Assembly: GCA_002311335.1 (NCBI GenBank) | Contig: DBZX01000079.1 | Location: 20,198-31,802, forward strand | Direction of reading: 5' to 3' | Length of the DNA stretch: 11,605 nt | Origin: a bacterium UBP10_UBA1149 | GTDB lineage: Bacteria; Desulfobacterota; Binatia; UBA1149 | Shown: positions 6,961-11,605 of the stretch, piece after piece | Layout: every line of letters starts with the position of its first letter | How positions within the stretch are numbered: the stretch's first letter is position 1 | The notes under the pieces: generated by a model | Seen by the model: only the letters and a program-made list of their open reading frames with translations | Databases searched by the model: none | What the model was told of the DNA's origin: nothing | Position numbers and translations under genes: made by a program

Positions 6961-7203
6961 TCAGTGACGGACCGGTTCTTCGGCCCCGTCGTCCTCGAAC
7001 ACTATCTCGCCGTCGTTGACCAGTGCCAGGACAACCGCGTCCAGGTCTGCCAGGATTCGGCCCTTAAGGCTGAAATAGGTCACGCCGCGCCGTATGGCGT
7101 CGGCCAGCTCGGTGACGAGAAACACCGTGTCGTGTGAGCTTCCGAGCAACTCGGCACCGGTAATGGGGGCACGCACTGTGGATGTGGAACGTGTCGATCT
7201 CAT
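6961..7203 (-). CDS. Small acidic protein of unknown function
   Basis: An 80-residue frame from the ATG at 7203 to a TGA at 6961-6963. I do not recognise the family. The central segment DTVFLVTELADAIRRGVTYFSLKGRILADLDAVVLALVNDGEIVFEDDG looks like a compact alternating helix/strand domain, and the end is acidic (FEDDGAEEP). Codon third positions are strongly G/C, as in neighbouring real genes, which is the main argument that it is coding. The same frame extends upstream to a TTG at 7299, giving 112 residues, with a purine-rich GGGGCAGGA just before it, so the true start is uncertain. It ends 13 bp from the stop of the convergent phosphodiesterase and is divergent from the sigma-54 pilin promoter, so it could be a pilus-linked regulator or an unrelated gene. 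Confidence 0.55.
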   Translation of the reverse strand: MRSTRSTSTVRAPITGAELLGSSHDTVFLVTELADAIRRGVTYFSLKGRILADLDAVVLALVNDGEIVFEDDGAEEPVRH

Positions 7204-7323
7204 GCCCTGTTGAAACCAAGAAGCGTGCCACGACGCCTCTTCGGTCACCCGCGTTCCAAGCGGGTTTGCCGGCGGGTGTTCGATAGCGTCCACCGACAAT
7301 CCTGCCCCTGGCCGCCTGCGAGT

Positions 7324-7349
7324 TGCAGTTCTGCATGAACAGCCTGTTC
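7324..7349. promoter_or_regulatory. Two adjacent palindromes just upstream of the first pilin promoter
   Basis: TGCAG-TT-CTGCA (7324-7335) is followed one base later by GAACAG-C-CTGTTC (7337-7349); both are perfect dyads. The second ends 5 bp before the -24 element of the sigma-54 promoter. They are candidate operator or activator sites, closer than usual for a sigma-54 enhancer-binding protein. They could equally control the divergent small gene. Confidence 0.4.
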
Positions 7350-7354
7350 GTTAG

Positions 7355-7370
7355 TGGCACGCCGATTGCT
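7355..7370 (+). promoter_or_regulatory. Sigma-54 (-24/-12) promoter of the first Flp pilin gene
   Basis: TGGCACGCCGATTGCT matches the RpoN consensus TGGCACG-N4-TTGCW at every defined position, with GG and GC separated by exactly 10 bp. It lies 46 bp upstream of the pilin ATG at 7417, with transcription expected about 12 bases after the GC element, near 7381. A Shine-Dalgarno AGGAG at 7404-7408 follows in the leader. Confidence 0.85.
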
Positions 7371-7416
7371 CACTACTGCGAGCCCGAGGAGCAGGTAAGG
7401 GCGAGGAGAAAGAACG

Positions 7417-7575
7417 ATGACAAAAATACTGAAACGACTAAGGGACGATGAGCAGGGAGCATCCATGACCGAGTACGCGTTGCTGTTGGCAATGATTGCG
7501 CTTGGTACGGTGGGTGCGGTTACCGCTTTCAGTGACCAGATACTTACGCTCTTCAGTTCATTCGACCAGTTCTGA
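7417..7575 (+). CDS. flp: Flp/Fap-type pilin (first copy)
   Basis: A 52-residue prepilin, too short for many gene finders. MTKILKRLRDDEQG is a basic leader, then ASMTEYALLLAMIALGTVGAV forms the hydrophobic helix, and the short C-terminus ends in DQF. Cleavage after the Gly of DEQG places Glu at +5 and Tyr at +6, the hallmark of Flp pilins processed by a TadV-type peptidase, which is encoded downstream. The mature subunit of about 38 residues would polymerise into a Tad adhesive pilus outside the outer membrane. A Shine-Dalgarno AGGAG sits 8 nt before the ATG. A consensus sigma-54 promoter directly upstream indicates RpoN- and activator-dependent transcription. It differs from the second copy in its leader, its C-terminal sequence and length, so the two are diverged paralogues rather than a recent duplication. 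Confidence 0.92.
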   Translation: MTKILKRLRDDEQGASMTEYALLLAMIALGTVGAVTAFSDQILTLFSSFDQF

Positions 7576-7721
7576 GGCAGGATCGTGGCACCGCAACGCG
7601 CAAGGCAGCAAGTGGCAAGAATTTGTCGCTACAAGTCCAACAATGTCCGCTCAGCGGGCGTGGCTAGCGCAGCCCCGGCAGTAAAACGCGGAAAAACGAG
7701 CCCTGGCAATGAATTCTCCGG

Positions 7722-7737
7722 TGGCACAGAGATTGCT
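7722..7737 (+). promoter_or_regulatory. Sigma-54 (-24/-12) promoter of the second Flp pilin gene
   Basis: TGGCACAGAGATTGCT has TGGCAC and TTGCT with exactly 10 bp between GG and GC. It lies 66 bp before the ATG at 7804, in a 228-bp spacer otherwise without a credible gene. Transcription should start near 7748. Confidence 0.8.
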
Positions 7738-7750
7738 GTTTACCGCCGGG

Positions 7751-7774
7751 AACAGACGGGCATTAAGCCCTGTT
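7751..7774 (+). other. Stem-loop at the 5' end of the second pilin transcript
   Basis: AACAG-ac-GGGC pairs with GCCCTGTT across the loop ATTAA, leaving an AC bulge. It would sit within a few bases of the predicted transcript start and could protect the message from decay. The arms carry the same AACAG/CTGTT words as the palindrome before the first pilin promoter. There is no T-run. Confidence 0.4.
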
Positions 7775-7803
7775 AACAAACGAAACCTAGGAGGAAAGAG
7801 AAA

Positions 7804-7974
7804 ATGGAACTTATCAAGGCACTGTGGAAAGACGAGCAAGGCGCTTCGATGGCCGAATACGCGTTGCTGATGGCTCTCATAGCCGTTGCGACGATTGGTG
7901 CGATCACCGCGCTTCGCGACCAGATCATATCGATCTTCAACGACGCTACTACGACGCTGTCGACCGCCAGCTGA
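7804..7974 (+). CDS. flp: Flp/Fap-type pilin (second copy)
   Basis: A 56-residue prepilin with leader MELIKALWKDEQG, then ASMAEYALLMALIAVATIGAI and a C-terminus rich in Thr/Ser/Ala (TTTLSTAS). The DEQG|ASMAEY junction places Glu at +5 and Tyr at +6 as in other Flp pilins. The Shine-Dalgarno AGGAGG at 7789-7794 lies 9 nt from the ATG and is the strongest in the window, which with the consensus sigma-54 promoter suggests this is a highly expressed, perhaps major, pilin. It shares the DEQGASM-EYALL core and a DQI segment with the first copy, but the tails differ. A stable stem-loop follows the stop, separating it from the assembly genes. Confidence 0.94.
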   Translation: MELIKALWKDEQGASMAEYALLMALIAVATIGAITALRDQIISIFNDATTTLSTAS

Positions 7975-7995
7975 AGTGGTCGGGTCAAGTTGAGT

Positions 7996-8022
7996 CGGGT
8001 GCCGTCTCACCGACGGTACCCG
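7996..8022 (+). other. Stem-loop between pilin and assembly genes
   Basis: CGGGTGCCGT (7996-8005) pairs with ACGGTACCCG (8013-8022) across a 7-nt loop, a 10-bp stem with one G-T wobble. No U-tract follows, so it is not a classical terminator. It is well placed to act as a processing/stability element or partial attenuator, allowing more pilin than assembly-protein synthesis. Confidence 0.5.
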
Positions 8023-8055
8023 GTTCGGCTTATGCTCACCGCAAGGTGACGAAAC

Positions 8056-8613
8056 GTGGAATACGCTCTTAATACTCTGGTTGCGGTTCCCGCGCTGATC
8101 TTCATGTTCCTGGCTGCGGCCAGTGACCTGCGGGCACGCAGGATTTCTAACAAGCTTAATTTTTGCGCGGCCCTGCTCGGCGCCTGGTTGCACTTCGTGA
8201 CCGGCGGCGTGGAGGGTCTCGGTATGTCGCTGGGCGGTATGACCGCCGGCCTCGGCCTGCTGTTCGTGCCCTTCGCGGCGGGAATGGTTGGCGGCGGCGA
8301 CGTCAAGTTTGCAGCGGCCGCGGGTTCCTTTCTCGGGGCCGGGCTGTTGTGCATCGGGCTGGGCGCCGGCGTGGTGTTGGCAGGCGTCGTGGGCGCCGGG
8401 TCTATACTGTGCAGTGGCAAGGCCAAGGCCGTGATGCTCGGGCTCTGGGCTGATCTCAACATTATCGCCTCCGGGCAGAGGCCAGGGACTCTCAAGGCTG
8501 GAGAGGGCACGCGCACAATGCCCTACGGATTGATGTTGGCAGTGGGCATGGCCGGGGCGCTGGTTCATGCAACGTGGAGGATAGAAACATGGCTAGGCCC
8601 TTTGTCCTGGTAG
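8056..8613 (+). CDS. tadV: Prepilin peptidase of the Tad system (A24 family)
   Basis: A 185-residue polytopic inner-membrane aspartyl protease (TadV/CpaA) that removes the basic leader from Flp prepilins and pseudopilins. Catalytic aspartates are Asp24 in SDLRARRISN and Asp82 in GGGDVKF, the standard A24 pair on cytoplasmic ends of membrane helices. Hydrophobic stretches are seen at about 5-23, 36-48, 55-78, 85-115 and 155-172. It has only the compact protease core, without the zinc-binding methylase domain of PilD, as usual for Tad peptidases. The start is GTG at 8056 behind AAGGTG (8044-8049), and the ribosome site is weak compared with those of the pilins. Its end overlaps cpaB by 25 bp, indicating translational coupling in the assembly operon. 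Confidence 0.9.
   Translation: MEYALNTLVAVPALIFMFLAAASDLRARRISNKLNFCAALLGAWLHFVTGGVEGLGMSLGGMTAGLGLLFVPFAAGMVGGGDVKFAAAAGSFLGAGLLCIGLGAGVVLAGVVGAGSILCSGKAKAVMLGLWADLNIIASGQRPGTLKAGEGTRTMPYGLMLAVGMAGALVHATWRIETWLGPLSW
8576..8580 (+). promoter_or_regulatory. Ribosome binding site fixing the cpaB start
   Basis: GGAGG lies 8 nt before the ATG at 8589, inside the end of the peptidase gene. It supports 8589 over the in-frame GTG at 8574. Confidence 0.7.
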
Positions 8614-9356
8614 TGGCTGGAGTGCTGTTCGCAGCGCTTGCCGGCCTTATGACTTTTTCATGGCTCGACGGCCAGGCCGGCTCACTTGATACGCCGGTGT
8701 TGCAACACAGGAGCGTGGTGGTTGCCGCGCAGACGGTGGGCAGGGGCCAACTGGTAGAGCCGGGTGACCTGAAGGTCGTCGACTGGCCGGCCCACGCGGT
8801 ACCCGAGGGTACCTACCATGATCCCAGCAAGCTCATAGGCAAGGTAGCAAGGGTCACCATCATGGCCAACGAACCCGTTACCGATGCTCGCTTGTCCCGC
8901 AATCGTAGCACCAGCCTCCTTTCAATGCTCGTGCAGCCCGGCAGGCGTGCGATCTCGGTTCGGGTGAACGAAGTGACCGGTATTTCCGGTTTCGTGGCCC
9001 CGAACAGCCGCGTGGACGTGCTCGTAACGATCGGCCGGCGCGAAAAGTTCGAGGCGAGGTCAAAAGTAATACTGCAGGACGTCAGGGTGCTGGCCATCGA
9101 CCAGGAGGTCGAGCAGGTGGACAACAAGCCGGTGACGGTAAAGACGGTCACCCTCGACGTCACGCCGCGGCAGGCAGAGATCCTGGCGCTGGCGGTTCAC
9201 GAGGGCAGTCTCTACTTCGTCCTGCGTAACGACAAGGACGGCGAAGCGGTAGTTACCTCGGGCAAGACAGTGAGCGAGGTGCTCGGTGGTTCATCGGGTA
9301 ACCGCCACACGGTCGAAGTGATTCGTGGCAGCTCGGTAGAGAATTACATTTTCTGA
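8589..9356 (+). CDS. cpaB: Tad pilus assembly protein CpaB/RcpC
   Basis: A 255-residue protein with one N-terminal membrane helix (residues ~5-24, FVLVVAGVLFAALAGLMTF), placing the rest in the periplasm. Next comes a SAF-type domain (VVVAAQTVGRGQLVEPGDLKVVDWP, about 43-67). The RcpC/CpaB domain follows, marked by AISVRVNEVTGISGFVAPNSRVDVLVT and VTVKTVTLDVTPRQAEILALAVHEGSLYFVLRN. CpaB is thought to link the secretin to the inner-membrane machinery or to bind peptidoglycan; SAF domains resemble the D-Ala/sialic-acid-binding antifreeze fold. Length is typical for the family. It is coupled to tadV by overlap and stands 9 bp before the secretin start. Confidence 0.92.
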   Translation: MARPFVLVVAGVLFAALAGLMTFSWLDGQAGSLDTPVLQHRSVVVAAQTVGRGQLVEPGDLKVVDWPAHAVPEGTYHDPSKLIGKVARVTIMANEPVTDARLSRNRSTSLLSMLVQPGRRAISVRVNEVTGISGFVAPNSRVDVLVTIGRREKFEARSKVILQDVRVLAIDQEVEQVDNKPVTVKTVTLDVTPRQAEILALAVHEGSLYFVLRNDKDGEAVVTSGKTVSEVLGGSSGNRHTVEVIRGSSVENYIF

Positions 9357-9365
9357 GGAGGCGGG

Positions 9366-10574
9366 ATGGTTATGCAGAAGCACGAAGAAAAACAGGGCTC
9401 GTTGTCGCGGTTTTCCGTTTCGGTCCTGGTGTCGGCGGCGCTGTTGCTGGCAAGCGGGGCGCCGGTTTCAGCCGGCAACGCGGCCCTGGTGAGCAGGGTT
9501 TCACCTGTGAAGGCAGCCTCTCGTAACGGCGACGGGGACAAGGTGCTTCACGTCATGGTCGGCAAGACCGTGGTGCTGGACTTCAGGGATCGCGCCAAGC
9601 GTGTAGCAGTGGCCAACAAGAACGTCGCCGACGTGGTCATAGCCACGCCCGAGCAGTTGCTGGTAAACGGCATTTCGGGCGGCGAGACCAGCCTCGTTGT
9701 GTGGAGCGGTAAGGGCAACTACAGCATTTACAATATCGTCGTGACCGAGCAGGCCCGCGCGCAGGTGATGCTCGAAATCATGATAGCCGAGGTCAACAAG
9801 GCTGAGCTCGAGAAGCGAGGCATAGATATTCGCGCCATGGGGGGGCAGTTCGGTGTCCTGAGCCAAGCCGGCGGCGCAGCCCCGGTGTTTGGACAGCACG
9901 CTCCGCAAACCAACCAGCCTCCGTTCCCGGTGAGCCTGGGATCCGGTCTTTCGTTGGCGGTCGTGGATTTCAGGAACGACATAGCGGGTTTCATCAAGGC
10001 GACCAACGACGACAACGTTGCCCGTATACTGGCCGAGCCCAAGCTGCTGGCGCGTAGCGGCGAGAAAGCCAGCTTCCTTTCCGGCGGCGAGATTCCCATT
10101 CTTATCAGCGAAGACCAGCAGACATCGGTCTCTTACAAGGAGTTCGGGGTGAAGGTGGAGTTCGTTCCCACCGTGACCATAGACGGCACCATAGACCTCG
10201 ACGTTTTCGCGGAAGTCAGTGAGCCTGATTTTTCGCAGGGGGTCGAGCTGTTCGGCTTTACAGTACCGGCCTTTGTCAGTCGCCGCGCGCAGACGAGTGT
10301 GAGTCTTTCAAGTGGCCGTAGCCTGGTGATTGCCGGCTTGCTCAAGACCAGCGAGCGAGACTTCACCTCGAAGGTGCCCATCCTCGGAAGCGTGCCGATA
10401 CTGGGCGCGTTTTTCAGACGCAGCGAGAAAGAAAAATTTGAAACCGAGCTGATCATGGTCGTAAAGCCCGTGCTGCTCGGTCCCGATGGCCAGGATGCCT
10501 CGGCGGCCGCCTTTCAAGGAGACGGTGCCGTGGACTTCATACGCAAAAAAACCGAGGGAGCCAAGCCTCGCTGA
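9366..10574 (+). CDS. cpaC: Tad pilus secretin CpaC/RcpA
   Basis: A 402-residue outer-membrane secretin forming the pilus exit pore. The signal peptide has a hydrophobic core at about 17-30 and a cleavage site VSA|GN after residue 36. A pilus-type N-terminal domain follows (VLHVMVGKTVVLDF to IYNIVVTEQAR, about 61-130), then a secretin ring domain from about 135 with the hallmark segments VARILAEPKLLARSGEKASFLSGGEIPI and VPILGSVPILGAFFR. It ends shortly after the secretin domain with no long C-terminal extension, somewhat compact for the family. Two start codons fit: ATG 9366 (4 nt from AGGAGG at 9356-9361) and ATG 9372 (10 nt), differing by two residues. No pilotin-like lipoprotein gene is visible nearby. 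Same operon as cpaB and tadZ. Confidence 0.95.
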   Translation: MVMQKHEEKQGSLSRFSVSVLVSAALLLASGAPVSAGNAALVSRVSPVKAASRNGDGDKVLHVMVGKTVVLDFRDRAKRVAVANKNVADVVIATPEQLLVNGISGGETSLVVWSGKGNYSIYNIVVTEQARAQVMLEIMIAEVNKAELEKRGIDIRAMGGQFGVLSQAGGAAPVFGQHAPQTNQPPFPVSLGSGLSLAVVDFRNDIAGFIKATNDDNVARILAEPKLLARSGEKASFLSGGEIPILISEDQQTSVSYKEFGVKVEFVPTVTIDGTIDLDVFAEVSEPDFSQGVELFGFTVPAFVSRRAQTSVSLSSGRSLVIAGLLKTSERDFTSKVPILGSVPILGAFFRRSEKEKFETELIMVVKPVLLGPDGQDASAAAFQGDGAVDFIRKKTEGAKPR

Positions 10575-10592
10575 GGAATACGGAAACCGGCG

Positions 10593-11605
10593 ATGAAACG
10601 GGACAGTATACGAGCACTTACAGCCTCTCGAGGGCAGGACGATTCGGCCTTGAGGTCGGTGTTGGAGTCCTTGCCCGGATTCGACGTAGAAGTATGTTCG
10701 AATTCTTACGAGCATGTGGTCGCGCGCGGTGGTCTTGAAGACGTCCAGGCCGTGTTTGTCTACCTCGACGGAATAGAGGACGAGGGGCTCAAGCTCGTCG
10801 GACGGCTAATGGCCTCGCAGCCGGACCTCGCGGTGTTCGTCGTGTCGGAGAAACCCGGCACCGACCTCGTCGTAAGTTCTATAAGGGCCGGGGCGGCCGA
10901 CGTGGTGGCCGCTGACGCTGGAACCGCGGACCTTCTCAAGCACATGGTGCGCCTGGTCGAGGCGCGCCGAAAACGTCCGGGCGGAGGTTGCCACAAGCTG
11001 GTGACGGTGTTCTCGCCGAGGGGCGGTGTTGGCGTGACGACCCTGGCCATAAATCTCGCGGTCTCGCTCAAGCAGCAGACCGGGGCACGCGTCGCGCTCG
11101 TGGACCTCGACCTGCAGAACGGCGAAGTGCCGGCTTTTCTCAATTTCAGGCACCCCTATTCGATCCTCGACCTCGTAGAAAACGTCGACAACCTTGACCC
11201 CGTGTTCCTGCAGGCCACGCTCTACCAGCACTCGAGCGGGGTAGCCGTGCTGCCGGCGCCCCCGATGTTGGAGGATTCCGAATCTCTTTCGGGTTCCGAC
11301 GTCGCCGCGGTGCTCAAGGCGCTCAAGGCCCAGTATGACTACGTGGTGGTTGATACTCCGCCGGTGCTCAACGATGTCGTGCTTCCCGCCCTCGAGGCAG
11401 CCGAGCCCTTGTATCTCTTGACGGGAAACACTATCCCCGCCGTCCGGGCGCTGCAGAGAGTGTGCGGGACACTGAAGAGGGTGGGACTGACGCCCGACAA
11501 CATGAAGCTCCTGGTCGCCGGCGCAGCTGCGGCGGGGGAGGTGACCGACGATGACATCGCCGACGTGAGCAGGCTGCCGGTGAGCGGCTGCCTGCCCGCC
11601 GACCC
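10593..11605 (+). CDS. tadZ: CpaE/TadZ pilus-localisation ATPase-like protein (3' truncated by window edge)
   Basis: At least 337 residues, open to the window end. Residues ~1-125 form a receiver-like domain (AVFVYLDGIEDEGLKLVGRLM, then SIRAGAADVV) with a degenerate acidic pocket. After the basic linker ARRKRPGGG comes a MinD/ParA-type domain: FSPRGGVGVTTLAINLA (140-156), VALVDLDLQNGEVPAFL (167-183, Asp171/Asp173) and Walker B YDYVVVDTPP (Asp254). TadZ/CpaE positions the Tad pilus machine at the pole or inner membrane. In the deviant Walker A motif KGGxGKT both lysines are replaced (Arg143 and Val148), so nucleotide hydrolysis is doubtful, although TadZ proteins are known for atypical P-loops. 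It starts 18 bp after the secretin stop with a weak ribosome site. tadA, tadB and tadC are expected downstream. Confidence 0.9.
   Translation, partial: MKRDSIRALTASRGQDDSALRSVLESLPGFDVEVCSNSYEHVVARGGLEDVQAVFVYLDGIEDEGLKLVGRLMASQPDLAVFVVSEKPGTDLVVSSIRAGAADVVAADAGTADLLKHMVRLVEARRKRPGGGCHKLVTVFSPRGGVGVTTLAINLAVSLKQQTGARVALVDLDLQNGEVPAFLNFRHPYSILDLVENVDNLDPVFLQATLYQHSSGVAVLPAPPMLEDSESLSGSDVAAVLKALKAQYDYVVVDTPPVLNDVVLPALEAAEPLYLLTGNTIPAVRALQRVCGTLKRVGLTPDNMKLLVAGAAAAGEVTDDDIADVSRLPVSGCLPAD

Noticed and set aside
7337..7349. GAACAG-C-CTGTTC as a DinR/LexA-type box
   Set aside because: The Gram-positive SOS consensus is GAAC-N4-GTTC; here the spacing is N5, and no SOS gene is adjacent.
7585..7776. 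63-residue GTG-started + strand frame between the pilin genes
   Set aside because: It contains the sigma-54 promoter of the second pilin, has no ribosome site and no domain-like sequence.
7651..8568. Long - strand frame of 305 residues opposite the second pilin and tadV
   Set aside because: It is antisense to two firmly identified genes, has a His/Gln/Pro/Arg-rich composition and no recognisable motif.
1..11605. CRISPR array, insertion sequence, rRNA or riboswitch
   Set aside because: No regularly spaced repeats, transposase motifs, rRNA segments or recognisable riboswitch cores were seen on either strand.

Overview
The window reads as chromosomal DNA of a high-GC, Gram-negative, probably environmental bacterium. 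The outer-membrane secretin, a lipoprotein with an outer-membrane-type lipobox and textbook sigma-54 promoters all point to a diderm. The lineage cannot be fixed from sequence alone; an uncultured deltaproteobacterial-type lineage is only a guess. Four blocks are visible.

(1) Bases 1-3421, + strand, form a tightly packed inositol-phosphate operon. It holds the C-terminal ~314 residues of an actinobacterial/archaeal-type myo-inositol-3-phosphate synthase, an inositol-monophosphatase-family protein that has lost one metal-ligand Asp, and a fused nucleotidyltransferase + CDP-alcohol phosphotransferase of the IPCT-DIPPS type. A 67-residue zinc-ribbon protein, probably started at an overlapping GTG, follows. 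Together these could convert glucose-6-phosphate to inositol-1-phosphate, then CDP-inositol, then phospho-di-myo-inositol-phosphate, and finally dephosphorylate it. That would be a complete di-myo-inositol-phosphate (DIP) solute pathway; a CDP-inositol-derived lipid or other conjugate is the alternative.

(2) Bases 3422-3900 hold a gene-free stretch and a complete tRNA-Asn (GTT) on the - strand, with a recognisable -35/-10 promoter. The tRNA 3' end faces the inositol block, whose codon use is less GC-biased than the right-hand part.

(3) Bases 3918-7203 hold two divergent, exported alkaline-phosphatase-superfamily hydrolases. One is a sulfatase-like lipoprotein with Thr in place of the formylglycine Cys; the other is a phosphodiesterase/nucleotide-pyrophosphatase-like protein. 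Both end in an LR-x-LGYV motif. A small uncharacterised - strand gene follows.

(4) Bases 7355-11605, + strand, are the start of a Tad/Flp pilus locus: two Flp pilin genes, each behind its own consensus sigma-54 promoter, then TadV/CpaA prepilin peptidase, CpaB/RcpC, CpaC/RcpA secretin and a CpaE/TadZ ATPase cut by the window end. A stable stem-loop separates the pilins from the assembly genes. The TadZ P-loop has lost both lysines of the ParA-type Walker A motif.

The most interesting parts are the inositol operon with its Asp-lacking phosphatase-like member, and the twin sigma-54-driven pilin genes.
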